Positions 19,375 to 28,775 of a DNA stretch of 64,000 bases are shown here, one piece after another; position 1 is the first letter of the stretch; each line of letters opens with the position of its first letter. The notes under the pieces were generated by a model. The model searched no databases, was not told where the DNA came from, and saw only the letters and a list, made by a program, of their open reading frames with translations. The DNA lies in NCBI RefSeq assembly GCF_000316645.1, contig NC_019684.1:3439501-3503500 (forward strand). The letters run 5' to 3'. This stretch comes from Nostoc sp. PCC 7524 (GTDB lineage Bacteria > Cyanobacteriota > Cyanobacteriia > Cyanobacteriales > Nostocaceae). The translations under genes and the position numbers were made by a program.

Positions 19375-20835
19375 ATGGCATCCATCCGCGAGTTGCACGA
19401 ACAGCTAGTTAAAAAAGAACGTTCTGCCGTTGAAATTGCCCAAGAAGCTTTAGACCGCATTCAAGCTTTAGAGCCACAATTGCACAGTTTCTTACACGTA
19501 ACGGCACAAAAAGCTTTAGAACAGGCTAGTGCTGTGGATGCCAAAATTGCTGCTGGTGAGGAAATTGGGCTGCTAGCGGGAATTCCAATTGGTGTGAAAG
19601 ACAATATGTGTACTAAGGGAATTCCTACCACCTGCGCCTCTCGGATTTTAGAAAATTTTGTCCCGCCTTATGAATCAACAGTGTCACAAAAGCTGATTGA
19701 TGCTGGGGCTGTAATTGTTGGTAAAACCAATTTAGATGAGTTTGCTATGGGTAGTTCTACTGAAAGTTCTGCCTATCAAGTCACTGCTAACCCTTGGGAT
19801 TTGTCAAGAGTTCCTGGTGGTTCTTCTGGGGGTTCAGCCGCCGCCGTAGCAGCTGATGAATGTGTGGTGGCGCTTGGTTCTGATACTGGTGGTTCAATTC
19901 GCCAACCGGCATCTTTTTGTGGCGTGGTGGGACTCAAGCCAACCTATGGATTAGTTTCCCGTTATGGTTTGGTGGCTTATGCTTCATCTTTGGATCAAAT
20001 TGGGCCTTTTGGACGCTCAGTAGAAGATGCTGCGATATTATTGAATGCGATCGCAGGTTATGATCCCAAAGATTCCACCAGCCTGAAAGTAGAAATTCCT
20101 AACTATGTAGCCAGCTTAAAACCAGACCTCAAAGCTAGAGGTAAACTACGGATTGGCATCATCAAAGAAACTTTTGGCGAAGGTTTAGATTCTGTCGTTG
20201 AACAAGCCGTTACCAAAGCCATCGACCAACTACAAAGTTTAGGTGCAGAAGTTCATGTAATTACTTGTCCTAACTTCCGTTATGGTTTACCCAGCTATTA
20301 CATTATCGCCCCCTCAGAAGCCTCAGCTAACCTAGCTCGTTACGACGGCGTGAAATATGGTTGGCGGGCGGCGGATGCAGATAATTTGCTGTCTATGTAC
20401 ACTCGTACCCGTGCCACTGGGTTTGGTGCAGAAGTCAAGCGCCGAATTATGATTGGTACTTACGCCCTGTCGGCTGGTTATTATGATGCTTACTATCTCA
20501 AAGCTCAAAAAGTCCGTACCTTAATTAAACAAGACTTTGAAAAAGCTTTTGAGACAGTGGATATACTGGTTACACCTACTGCTCCAACCACAGCATTCAA
20601 AGCAGGAGAAAAGACTGCTGATCCCCTGAGTATGTACTTAAATGATCTGATGACTATTCCCGTCAACCTTGCTGGCTTACCAGGGATAAGCGTTCCCTGT
20701 GGTTTTGATGAACAAGGGCTACCCATTGGCTTACAGCTCATTGGCAAAGTGCTAAGAGAAGACCAACTACTGCAAATAGCCTATGCTTATGAGCAATCAA
20801 CTACTTGGCATTTGCGTCAACCGAAAATAGGGTGA
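19375..20835 (+). CDS. gatA: Glutamyl-tRNA(Gln) amidotransferase subunit A
   Basis: 486 residues, full length. It has the amidase-signature Ser-cisSer-Lys triad: K75 in [11 protein letters not shown]150 in [10 protein letters not shown] and S174 in [12 protein letters not shown]. GatA releases ammonia from glutamine and passes it to GatB to convert Glu-tRNA(Gln) to Gln-tRNA(Gln). gatB and gatC are not in this window, as is common in cyanobacteria where the three are unlinked. It starts about 180 bp from the divergent dnaE-C gene and ends against a heptameric repeat facing the RodZ-like gene. Confidence 0.97.
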   Translation: MASIRELHEQLVKKERSAVEIAQEALDRIQALEPQLHSFLHVTAQKALEQASAVDAKIAAGEEIGLLAGIPIGVKDNMCTKGIPTTCASRILENFVPPYESTVSQKLIDAGAVIVGKTNLDEFAMGSSTESSAYQVTANPWDLSRVPGGSSGGSAAAVAADECVVALGSDTGGSIRQPASFCGVVGLKPTYGLVSRYGLVAYASSLDQIGPFGRSVEDAAILLNAIAGYDPKDSTSLKVEIPNYVASLKPDLKARGKLRIGIIKETFGEGLDSVVEQAVTKAIDQLQSLGAEVHVITCPNFRYGLPSYYIIAPSEASANLARYDGVKYGWRAADADNLLSMYTRTRATGFGAEVKRRIMIGTYALSAGYYDAYYLKAQKVRTLIKQDFEKAFETVDILVTPTAPTTAFKAGEKTADPLSMYLNDLMTIPVNLAGLPGISVPCGFDEQGLPIGLQLIGKVLREDQLLQIAYAYEQSTTWHLRQPKIG

Positions 20836-20868
20836 TGTAGTGAGTGGGGGAAGCAGGGGAGAATAACT

Positions 20869-20938
20869 ATTGCCTATCACCTGTCACCTGTCACCTGTCA
20901 CCTGTCACCTGTCACCTGTCACCTATTGCCTATTGCCT
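20869..20938. repeat. Heptameric repeat (CACCTGT)n entering a coding end
   Basis: About seven CACCTGT units followed by ATTGCCT units. The last units overlap the 3' end of the minus-strand RodZ-like gene and encode its final residues and stop. Confidence 0.9.
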
Positions 20939-21783
20939 TCCGCCAAATAAGTCACCTGTTTAACTTCTCCTTGTCCCCCTAGAGGTTGTGCTGGTTGCTC
21001 ATCGACGGAAATCAAGACAGCACCGGCATTACCTGAACGCAAAGTTAGCTGTTTTTCGGCTGACCAAGTTCTCTGTTCTCCTGTGGTTAAATTACCTACA
21101 AACTCTGTTTTCCCATCTGCTGTCACTTGTAACCATGATTCGCCTTGTAGTTCTAAAGAGACTTTCACTTTGGAATTATCAGTGCTGTTGGGTGATGGTG
21201 ACTCTGAGGATGGTGTGGCTACGGGAGATGGGGTGGTTGGTGGTGTCGCTGGGGATACTGACTCTGGTTGGCTAGTCACAGCTTCAGCTAAGGGGGTTGA
21301 AGCTACGGGTGCTGGGGGGGTTTGTGTGGTTTCACTGGGTAATGAGTCTTGTTTGCTTGCTGATGATTGAGCTATTAATTTGGGATTGAGTATATAAATT
21401 AGTCCGATCGCAGCCAAGCCTAATAGTAAAACATAGGGTACAACAAGCGGTATGCGAATATTGGGTATTTTGACAACGTTTTGCTTTTCATTTTGAGACT
21501 CTGGATGAGATGCGGCTTCTGAACCCTTCACTTTAAAGGAATTGGCTAAAGCCGCACCATCCAATCCTAGGGTATCGGCATAACGCCGGATGAATCCTTG
21601 AACGTAAATCGGTTCTGGTAATTCTTCAAATTGGCCTGCATCCAGAGCTTTTAAGAAAGATAGTCTAATATGTGTTTTAGCAGCTACTTCTTCTATGCGT
21701 ATGGATTTTTCTTGTCTTACCTGTAGTAAATATTGACTTATTTCCCTTAGTTGTTTCTCTTGTGCTTCATTTAATAGCTTCAC
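20923..21783 (-). CDS. RodZ-like helix-turn-helix membrane protein with DUF4115
   Basis: 286 residues. An N-terminal HTH_25 domain (SQYLLQVRQEKSIRIEEVAA, then LPEPIYVQGFIRRYADTLGL) is followed by one transmembrane helix near residue 110-130 (VVPYVLLLGLAAIGLIYIL), a Pro/Ser/Thr-rich linker of about 75 residues, and a C-terminal DUF4115 beta domain (VKVSLELQGESWLQVTADGK). This is the RodZ layout: cytoplasmic HTH that binds MreB, periplasmic beta domain, role in cell shape. The final residues GNRQ and the stop codon come from the adjacent heptameric repeat. Confidence 0.88.
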   Translation of the reverse strand: MKLLNEAQEKQLREISQYLLQVRQEKSIRIEEVAAKTHIRLSFLKALDAGQFEELPEPIYVQGFIRRYADTLGLDGAALANSFKVKGSEAASHPESQNEKQNVVKIPNIRIPLVVPYVLLLGLAAIGLIYILNPKLIAQSSASKQDSLPSETTQTPPAPVASTPLAEAVTSQPESVSPATPPTTPSPVATPSSESPSPNSTDNSKVKVSLELQGESWLQVTADGKTEFVGNLTTGEQRTWSAEKQLTLRSGNAGAVLISVDEQPAQPLGGQGEVKQVTYLAEGNRQ

Positions 21784-21983
21784 GGTCTTCTCCTAGCATT
21801 CACTAATTTTGATTATTCACCTGTGAGACTACTTAAGTAAAGTAAATATTATTACTATTGCATAAAATTGTTGGCTCTTTTTTAAATTTTAATTAGAATT
21901 CCTAATTATAAATCATTAACCTTTTGTGGTTATTAAACAATTATTGTCTGTCTCAACATTTGTTAAACTATCTCATTGATTGC

Positions 21984-22877
21984 ATGAGCAATAACAAGAT
22001 GTTAAGTATACTACAAATATCTTTTAAGCTCCTACCTATAGCTGGCACAATTGTGGCGATCGCTTATCTGAGTATTTGTCTATTTCTTTTGGCTAAACAA
22101 ACTCGGTTTATTTTCTTTCCCTCTAGTATCATTGAAATGACTCCAGAGTATTTTCAACTTCCCTATGAGGATGTTTGGCTACCTGTAGAAGTCAGTTCTG
22201 GTAAGGTGGAACGTATGCACGCTTGGTGGATTCCAGCCAAGCAACCCCAGTCTAAGGTGTTGTTATATTTGCACGGGAATGGGGTAAATATTGGTGCGAA
22301 TGTAGCTCATGCTCATCGATTTCATCAACTAGGATTTTCTGTGTTATTGATTGATTATCGAGGTTATGGCCGCAGTGAAGGTAATTTTCCCAACGAAATG
22401 AGCGTCTATCAAGATGCTGAAACCGCTTGGAATTACTTAGTACAACAACAAAAAATTTCCCCCCAGGAAATTTTTATTTATGGGCATTCTTTAGGTGGTG
22501 CAGTAGCAATTGATTTAGCAATCAAACAACCAGAAGCAGCCGGATTAATTGTAGAAGGTACTTTTACTTCTGTCCGCGAAGTGATAGATTATCGTAAGGT
22601 ATTCCAAACATTTCCTATTGATTTAATTTTGACACAGCGATTTGAATCTATTAAAAAAATACCAAAATTGCAAATGCCAATTTTGATTATTCATGGTACG
22701 GGTGATTCTACAATACCGTCTTTTATGAGTCAAAAATTGTATGCTGTTGCACCAGAACCGAAACAGCTAATTTTAGTTCCTGGAGCCGAACATAATGAAT
22801 TAGCAAAGGTAGCAGGGTTAAAATACCTGCAATGGATTGAGTCTTTTGTTCAGCAAGTGATGGTTGTTAGTCAATAG
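21984..22877 (+). CDS. Alpha/beta hydrolase (ABHD13/BEM46-like), membrane-anchored
   Basis: 297 residues from the ATG at 21984; the frame extends to a TTG at 21924, and an ATG at 21999 is also possible. A hydrophobic N-terminal helix (IAGTIVAIAYLSICLFLLA) should anchor it. The hydrolase core has the oxyanion segment YLHGNGVNIG, nucleophile elbow GHSLGG, Asp in IIHGTGDSTIP and His in GAEHNE. DYRGYGRSEG is typical of the BEM46/ABHD12-13 group. Substrate is unknown, probably a lipid or ester. The last codons (VVSQ-stop) read through an AGTCAATAG repeat unit. Confidence 0.85.
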   Translation: MSNNKMLSILQISFKLLPIAGTIVAIAYLSICLFLLAKQTRFIFFPSSIIEMTPEYFQLPYEDVWLPVEVSSGKVERMHAWWIPAKQPQSKVLLYLHGNGVNIGANVAHAHRFHQLGFSVLLIDYRGYGRSEGNFPNEMSVYQDAETAWNYLVQQQKISPQEIFIYGHSLGGAVAIDLAIKQPEAAGLIVEGTFTSVREVIDYRKVFQTFPIDLILTQRFESIKKIPKLQMPILIIHGTGDSTIPSFMSQKLYAVAPEPKQLILVPGAEHNELAKVAGLKYLQWIESFVQQVMVVSQ

Positions 22878-23358
22878 TCCTTAGTTATTGTCTTGTTTTG
22901 TTTTCTTAGAGATGGGGTAGCGCACCTATTAGACATTTCCAGAAAATAATTAATTATGCGTTACCTCAAATCCTTGTAGAGACGTAGCAGTGCTACGTCT
23001 CTACATTGTTTTTACTTTTAAGCTAAATACTGAGTTTATAAACTTTTTTATACCATAACGGTTTAATTTTGTATGTAACTTGTTTAATTTTAATACTTAC
23101 GTATAGAAAGTTTAAAAATATATTTCCTATATACAGACAATTACGTGAGTTTAGTAATTCCTGTTAATAACAAAATTAGTATGTATTTACTTAATATACA
23201 ACCTTTTCAGCTTTTAATCAGTTATACAAATAACTAAGGATGTCATCAGCAAGTGGGAAACTTTGTAAAAATAATACTAAAATTTCCGGATTAATTTATG
23301 AAGAATAGGGAAAATGATACAGATTATTCTTGATTAACTACTGAAATATACTTTAATT
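22878..23358. other. AT-rich intergenic region with one palindrome
   Basis: No gene seen in about 480 bp. The only structure noted is the palindrome at 22975-23005; the rest is AT-rich and probably holds the promoter of the next gene. Confidence 0.5.
22975..23005. repeat. Palindromic repeat TGTAGAGACGTAGCA...TGCTACGTCTCTACA
   Basis: Perfect 15-base arms with one central base. It shares TGTAGAGACG ends with the palindromes at 9683 and 50615 but has a different core. Confidence 0.85.
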
Positions 23359-24405
23359 ATGTCTACAGAACCTGTGTATTTATTAACCCTTCCCGGAAAT
23401 CAAACTGTTGCGTTTTCTCAAGAGGAATTGCGATCGCTCCTAGGACAAATTGAGGCTCAACTCCATCGCAGTCAGGTTTATCGTCGGATTGTCGCTAGGT
23501 TGCAAACCTTATTAAGTTCTTCCGGTGAACAAGTCAAGGTGTTATGTCAAGCTATAGGTAGAGAAGCAATTGGTATAGCATTTCAGCAATTTGCACAACA
23601 GCAAACTTTCGCAGACATCGAACAAGATACATCAACTGTTGCACCAGAATCTCATGGCTCGACTTCAGCAGCATTCATTTCTAAGCAAACAGAAATAAAT
23701 ACTAACCAAGACAATACAGTATCTACTTCTAAGGAAGTGACAACTGCAAAAGATACCGAGAAAAACCCAGTCGCCAAATTCAACCATTGGTTGCAGTCAA
23801 ACAAAAAACCTGCCAAACCAGAACTAGCCAAGCAAATACCAGAGCAGCAACGCCTAGACATCATGCGTCAAATAGGTGTGCAACTGAGAAAAGCGCGTGA
23901 GTCTCAAAATCTCAGCTTGAGTCAACTTCACATTTATACTCACATTCCACTCCATCAAATGGAGGCAGTGGAAAATGCTAACTTCGAGACTTTACCAGAA
24001 GATGTCTGCGTGCGGGGATTTATCCGCATCATGGGAAATGCTTTAGGCTTAAATGGCATGATTTTGGCAGCTTCTTTACCTACATCCAGCACAGTAAAAT
24101 CAATTTTGCCCTCTTGGTGTCAGCCGAAAAATAATGCCCCAAGCTTAAAATTAGAACTACGTCCACTACATTTATATTTAGGTTATACAGCCCTCGTGGC
24201 TGGAGCAGTAGGAGGATTATCTTATGTATCTCAGCCAGCAACTAATGATAGTCTGTTAAATTCAGAGATAGTTCCCCCATCTTCATCAACTTCGCGATCG
24301 CCCCATCATAATCATGACACCATAGCCAAACCGGGGATCAAATCTAGCACAACTGGGATAAGTGTTGGACACGATATTTCTCCACCGGAAGCTTTTTATC
24401 AATAA
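23359..24405 (+). CDS. RodZ-like HTH protein lacking the DUF4115 domain
   Basis: 348 residues. Residues 1-90 have a conserved-looking start (PVYLLTLPGNQTVAFSQEEL) and helices; a polar linker follows, then an HTH_25 domain at about 168-235 (GVQLRKARESQNLSLSQLHI, then FETLPEDVCVRGFIRIMGNA). One hydrophobic segment (YLGYTALVAGAVGGLSYV) near 273-290 is followed by a low-complexity tail with HHNH. It resembles the RodZ-like gene 1.6 kb upstream in its HTH and single helix, but the C-terminal beta domain is missing. It may be a diverged paralogue or a regulator. Confidence 0.7.
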   Translation: MSTEPVYLLTLPGNQTVAFSQEELRSLLGQIEAQLHRSQVYRRIVARLQTLLSSSGEQVKVLCQAIGREAIGIAFQQFAQQQTFADIEQDTSTVAPESHGSTSAAFISKQTEINTNQDNTVSTSKEVTTAKDTEKNPVAKFNHWLQSNKKPAKPELAKQIPEQQRLDIMRQIGVQLRKARESQNLSLSQLHIYTHIPLHQMEAVENANFETLPEDVCVRGFIRIMGNALGLNGMILAASLPTSSTVKSILPSWCQPKNNAPSLKLELRPLHLYLGYTALVAGAVGGLSYVSQPATNDSLLNSEIVPPSSSTSRSPHHNHDTIAKPGIKSSTTGISVGHDISPPEAFYQ

Positions 24406-24441
24406 TTTATTTTCGCATACCTACTTAATATTTACTCTTCA

Positions 24442-25050
24442 TCAACCAATGGGCAGATTACCGGGATTAACTGCATGAATAAATTCACTACCTGAATTTG
24501 GTCTACCGCGTTTATAACTCGCTTCTTCTGGTTTACCCCAACCAAGCTGTAAAATTATCTCCAAAAAGTTAGAATTTTCCCACTTCCATAAACTAGCCCA
24601 TTCTGTTCTTTGAGCAATTCTCTCTACATCAGATGCTGTAATTTTTTGGTGTTGTTTACTGTTATTAAAACTCAAATACAAATCCATTTGTGCTGTGACT
24701 TCACACCAAAAATTCCAGATAGAATTTTTGGCGGATTTCAATATTGCTAAGTCACTGGAGAGTGCAATTAATTGGGCATCTACTTCTGGATAGCGCAAGC
24801 TTTTACCCTTGACTGTCATATCGCGCCAAATAATCCCAGACACTAGATATTCTCTTTGATAATCGTGAATCGCAGCTTTAAAATCTTGATAAGCTGTGAA
24901 TTTCTGTAGCCCATCTGTTCTGATAAACTGGTCAATTAAGGGATTACCAGAAACTGTTACTTCTAACTTGAGACGTTCACCTTTGAGGCAAGCTTGGCGT
25001 TCAGCTGCCAAAATTTGAATTAACTCCTCGGTAGTGTAAACCTTTGACAT
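24442..25050 (-). CDS. Conserved-looking hypothetical protein
   Basis: 202 residues, cytoplasmic by composition. It has TTEELIQILAAERQACLKGE and a Trp-rich segment (TEWASLWKWENSNF) followed by EIILQLGWGKPEEASYKRGR. No membrane segment, zinc ligand set or P-loop is seen, and I do not recognise the family. It converges on the HTH gene (36-bp gap), and a heptameric repeat tract lies just upstream of its start. Confidence 0.6.
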   Translation of the reverse strand: MSKVYTTEELIQILAAERQACLKGERLKLEVTVSGNPLIDQFIRTDGLQKFTAYQDFKAAIHDYQREYLVSGIIWRDMTVKGKSLRYPEVDAQLIALSSDLAILKSAKNSIWNFWCEVTAQMDLYLSFNNSKQHQKITASDVERIAQRTEWASLWKWENSNFLEIILQLGWGKPEEASYKRGRPNSGSEFIHAVNPGNLPIG

Positions 25051-25064
25051 CAGAACACACTCAA

Positions 25065-25134
25065 TTAGTCAATGGTCAATGGTCAATAGTCAACAGTCAT
25101 TAGCCATTAGTTATTACTTTCGACTATTGACTAA
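25065..25134. repeat. Heptameric repeats (GTCAATG/GTCAATA)
   Basis: Degenerate tandem AATGGTC/AATAGTC units ending in CGACTATTGACTA, between two minus-strand genes; the ends can pair. Confidence 0.8.
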
Positions 25135-25219
25135 ATCAACATTATCCTTTGCAACATGGAGAATACAGTAACAGATGGCACTAAAATTCAGGGCAGACCA
25201 ATTTGGCCTACCCCCACAG

Positions 25220-25810
25220 TTATTTAGCTAACTCACTACTGAACTCATTGAACGATCGCCGCCTTAACTGTACTGATTCGGTACGAGGTAGTAAATCAAA
25301 CACTTCTCGCAATCTGTCATCGATCTCTTCATAGGGTACTTGACCCTGTTTATTTAAAACTACCTTACCTGATTGATCAAACACTACAACTTGAGGCACA
25401 CCTCCAGTATAGTAATATCCTGGTTCTGTGGGGTCGTAGCTGTTTTTGGCTGGAATGGTATCAACATTAATCGGCATAATCTCAGCTACTTGACCGTAAA
25501 ATTCCTGTACTCGTGAAATCACGATCGCATACTGTTTACAATCACGGCTATCATCCAAATAAAAAGCCAACACTGTCGGTCTATGTTCGGCTAAAGATTG
25601 CGCTAGGGTGATTTTAGGCGGTACTAACGAACCATTACCAGCGTAAACCACAAACATATTCCCATCATAAATGTCATCGTTAATACCTGCTAAAGCTGGC
25701 TGTGTACTAACAATAAACAAACAAGTCAGCAACAACAGGCATTTGGAAACCAACCGCCGCCAGTCAGCATTTTTTTTATGTAAAAAAGGAAACTTGATAC
25801 TAATCATCAA
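25220..25810 (-). CDS. Thylakoid thioredoxin-fold protein (photosystem I accumulation factor family)
   Basis: 196 residues. A signal peptide or anchor (LLLLTCLFIVSTQPALA) is followed by a conserved NDDIYDGNMFVVYAGNGSLV start and a thioredoxin-like domain: VLAFYLDDSRDCKQYAIVIS, then cis-Pro GGVPQVVVFDQSGKVV. The usual CxxC is absent; only D-C-K remains, so it is not a standard disulfide oxidoreductase. The family name 'thylakoid membrane photosystem I accumulation factor' is recalled from cyanobacterial annotations. Location is likely lumenal or membrane-attached. Confidence 0.75.
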   Translation of the reverse strand: MMISIKFPFLHKKNADWRRLVSKCLLLLTCLFIVSTQPALAGINDDIYDGNMFVVYAGNGSLVPPKITLAQSLAEHRPTVLAFYLDDSRDCKQYAIVISRVQEFYGQVAEIMPINVDTIPAKNSYDPTEPGYYYTGGVPQVVVFDQSGKVVLNKQGQVPYEEIDDRLREVFDLLPRTESVQLRRRSFNEFSSELAK

Positions 25811-25928
25811 AAAGCACCTTGCCAGTTACTATTTATCGTTAGGTGTGCTGAATTAGGCAACCAGGGCTGGATATATAATTACGCCCGTACACTATTTTTT
25901 AAGATAACGCCTAGGGGGATCTATGGGG

Positions 25929-26060
25929 ATAGGTGACAGGTGACAGGTGACAGAGGGGGCAGGGGAGCAGAGGAGCAGGGGAGAATAACTATTGCCTATT
26001 GCCTATTGCCTATTGACTCCTATTGCCTATTGACTATTGACTATTGACCATTGACTATTG
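25929..26060. repeat. Compound heptameric repeat tract
   Basis: Three AGGTGAC units, a purine-rich GGGGAGCAGAGGAGCAGGGG segment, then ATTGCCT and ATTGACT units. It lies between divergent genes, directly upstream of murT. Confidence 0.85.
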
Positions 26061-26077
26061 ATCAAAAGAATTAGGGT

Positions 26078-27421
26078 ATGGATGTGGGTAATAAGATAAA
26101 ACTTATAGATAGACTACGTTTGGGGTTTGCGGTGTTGGTGGCGAAAAGCGTCACCTTTGGGGTGCGATCGCTGCGTCTGGGTGCTGCTAGTGTATTACCA
26201 GGGTCAATCGCTCGTCGTATTGAACCTAGGCTGTTAGAATTGTTGAGCCAGCAAGTCAAAAACGGGGTGATTATCATTGCTGGGACTAACGGCAAAACTA
26301 CCACTTCGCTGTTGTTACGCACGATATTAGAAAATCAAGGCTACCGCGTCTCTCATAACTCCACAGGTGCAAATCTGGAAAATGGCTTGATGACAGCGTT
26401 GATAGAAAGCACCAACTTGGTGGGGACGCTAGATGTTGATTATGCGATTTTGGAAGTAGACGAGAATATTGTTCCCAAGGTATTAAAACCACTCCAGCCG
26501 CGAATTATCCTGTGTTTAAACCTCTTTCGGGATCAACTTGATAGATACGGCGAAGTAGACACCATCAGCAAGCGGTGGACAAAAGTTATCTCGACTCTCC
26601 CACCAGAAACAGTTGTCATTCCTAATGCTGATGACCCCACTTTATCCCATCTTGGTCAACAGCTACCCCAAAAAGTCTTATTCTTTGGTTTAAATGAACC
26701 AGAACATTATTTAGAAGCCATTCCTCACGCCGTTGATTCTATATATTGCCCTCGCTGTGGACATTCCTTAGATTACCAAGGTGTATATTTATCTCATTTA
26801 GGAGATTTTACTTGTCCTAGTTGTGGATTTAGTAAGAGTCAACCAGCCTTAGAAAGTAGTGAATGGCAACAGATTTTAGTTGGTTTATACAACAAATACA
26901 ACACTTTAGCCGCAGCCACAGCCGCTAAAGAATTAGGAGTTAATGAAAGTACAATTAGAGATACTATTAATAACTTTCAAGCTGCTTTTGGACGGGCTGA
27001 AGATTTAGTCATTGATGGTAAACGAGTCAGAATTTTATTATCAAAAAATCCAGTGGGGACGAATGAAACAATTCGCGTCGTCACCCAAAGCACTGATAAA
27101 ACTACATTAATGGTATTAAACGATCGCACACCCGACGGCACAGATGTATCCTGGATTTGGGACGTAGATACAGAAAAATTAGTGGAACGTGGTGGGACTT
27201 TAGTAGTAAGTGGCGATCGCGTCTATGATATGGCCTTACGTCTGCGTTACAGCGAAAAATCACCGGAGAGTAACATAAATTTAATTGTCGAAGAAGATTT
27301 ACGTCAAGCGATCGCCACCGCCTTAGAACATACACCACCAGATGAAACTCTGCACATTCTCCCCACCTACTCAGCCATGCTAGAAGTGCGAGAAGTTCTC
27401 ACAGGAAGGAAAATTCTTTAA
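26078..27421 (+). CDS. murT: Lipid II isoglutaminyl synthase, Mur ligase-like subunit MurT
   Basis: 447 residues. The Mur ligase P-loop is IIAGTNGKTTTSLLL near residue 67, and there is a central ligase domain (LEVDENIVPKVLKPLQPRII). A four-Cys zinc ribbon at about 224-249 (CPRCGHSL, CPSCGF) and the C-terminal DUF1727 region (DRTPDGTDVSWIWDVD) define MurT. With GatD it amidates the D-Glu of lipid II stem peptides. It lies 74 bp upstream of gatD, the usual pair, with a heptameric repeat in the spacer. Confidence 0.93.
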   Translation: MDVGNKIKLIDRLRLGFAVLVAKSVTFGVRSLRLGAASVLPGSIARRIEPRLLELLSQQVKNGVIIIAGTNGKTTTSLLLRTILENQGYRVSHNSTGANLENGLMTALIESTNLVGTLDVDYAILEVDENIVPKVLKPLQPRIILCLNLFRDQLDRYGEVDTISKRWTKVISTLPPETVVIPNADDPTLSHLGQQLPQKVLFFGLNEPEHYLEAIPHAVDSIYCPRCGHSLDYQGVYLSHLGDFTCPSCGFSKSQPALESSEWQQILVGLYNKYNTLAAATAAKELGVNESTIRDTINNFQAAFGRAEDLVIDGKRVRILLSKNPVGTNETIRVVTQSTDKTTLMVLNDRTPDGTDVSWIWDVDTEKLVERGGTLVVSGDRVYDMALRLRYSEKSPESNINLIVEEDLRQAIATALEHTPPDETLHILPTYSAMLEVREVLTGRKIL

Positions 27422-27440
27422 ATTAGTCAATACTCATTTT

Positions 27441-27490
27441 CTCCCCTGTCACCTGTCACCTGTCACCTGTCCCCTATTCCCTACTCCCTA
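27441..27490. repeat. Heptameric repeat (CACCTGT)n in the murT-gatD spacer
   Basis: Three CACCTGT units plus CCCCTATTCCCTA. It belongs to the same family as 20869-20938 and ends within about 10 bases of the gatD ATG. Confidence 0.85.
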
Positions 27491-27495
27491 AAACC

Positions 27496-28308
27496 ATGAA
27501 ACAATTAGACTTAACAATAGGTTGGCTATATCCTACACTGATGAGTACCTATGGCGATCGCGGTAATGTGATTACTATAGAACGTCGCGCTCAATGGCAG
27601 GGATACAGCGTTAAAGTATTACCCCTCGACCAAAACGCTACAGCAGATGATATTAAGTCTGTAGATGTCATAGTTGGTGGTGGCGCACAAGACAGGCAGC
27701 AAGAAATTGTCATGCGTGATTTGCAAGGCGCAAAAGCCGCAGCCATCCGCGAGAAAATCGAAAACGGTACACCAGGAGTCTTTACTTGTGGTTCACCCCA
27801 ACTCTTAGGACACTATTACGAACCAGGATTGGGACAGCGTATTGAAGGTTTAGGAATTCTCGATTTAGTCTCCGTCCATCCCGGCGAAAATACCAAGCGT
27901 TGCATCGGTAACTTAGTCATAGAAGTGACAGCCAGCCGACTAGCAAAAGATTTAGAAGAGATGACTGGAAGCAAACCCTATCTAGTAGGTTTTGAAAATC
28001 ACGGTGGACGCACGAAACTAGGTAAAGTCGAAGCCTTGGGCAAAGTCGTCTATGGCTTAGGTAATAACGGTGAAGATGGTACAGAAGGCGCATTTTATCA
28101 AAATGCCATAGCAACTTATTCCCACGGGCCATTATTACCCAAAAATCCCTTCGTTGCCGACTGGTTAATTCAAACAGCACTGCGGTTAAAGTATCAGCAG
28201 CCAATTACTCTCAAACCATTAAATGATGATTTAGCCGCACAAGCCAGAGAAGCTATGTTTAAAAAGTTAAAAGTTAATCTGCCGAATACTACTGTGGCTA
28301 AAGTTTAA
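27496..28308 (+). CDS. gatD: Lipid II isoglutaminyl synthase, glutaminase subunit GatD
   Basis: 270 residues. Class I glutamine amidotransferase of the CobB/CobQ type: Cys98 in GVFTCGSPQLLG and His213 in YSHGPLLPKNP are the expected catalytic pair, and YGDRGNVITIERRAQWQG is the conserved start. It supplies ammonia to MurT for amidation of the peptidoglycan precursor. It is probably cotranscribed with murT. Confidence 0.93.
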   Translation: MKQLDLTIGWLYPTLMSTYGDRGNVITIERRAQWQGYSVKVLPLDQNATADDIKSVDVIVGGGAQDRQQEIVMRDLQGAKAAAIREKIENGTPGVFTCGSPQLLGHYYEPGLGQRIEGLGILDLVSVHPGENTKRCIGNLVIEVTASRLAKDLEEMTGSKPYLVGFENHGGRTKLGKVEALGKVVYGLGNNGEDGTEGAFYQNAIATYSHGPLLPKNPFVADWLIQTALRLKYQQPITLKPLNDDLAAQAREAMFKKLKVNLPNTTVAKV

Positions 28309-28775
28309 ATTTGATATCAGGTGGGTAATACCTACCTGAATTTATTAGATTTTCTTAATATTTAAAAAGTCAATTTTTCCTCTAAAAAAGTAAAAAATCT
28401 ATATTTTTCTAGAAGTAATGTTCCCAATTAATAACTTTAGATAGATGACAAATTGCAGTATCACTTGTTTTGTGTATGACATCTTCATAGAATCTTTAAA
28501 ATAATAAAAATCATCAAAAATATTCATCTTTTGGTTGTTTTTCCAGCAATTTTACTAAACAATCTTGCTTAGTGTTGAAATTTACCAAGCGTAATTAATC
28601 AGGCAAAGTTGCAATTCTCGTAGGGTGTAATTAGCAAAAAATTAGCTAAATTTCTCTATTAATTTAGCAAACTTAACACTAGCAAGTATCTTACAGATAA
28701 AAGATTTTCTTGATTAATGACATTGGCAGTTTCTGATGGCAAAGATTCCTGACCACAAGCATTTTGATCAAAGCT
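28309..28775. other. Upstream region of the first DUF4347-RTX gene
   Basis: About 470 bp, AT-rich, with no gene or clear repeat seen. It presumably carries the promoter of the large gene. Confidence 0.5.

Noticed and set aside
20879..20921. (CACCTGT)n considered as a CRISPR array
   Set aside because: Units are 7 bp in direct tandem with no spacers; this is an STRR tract.
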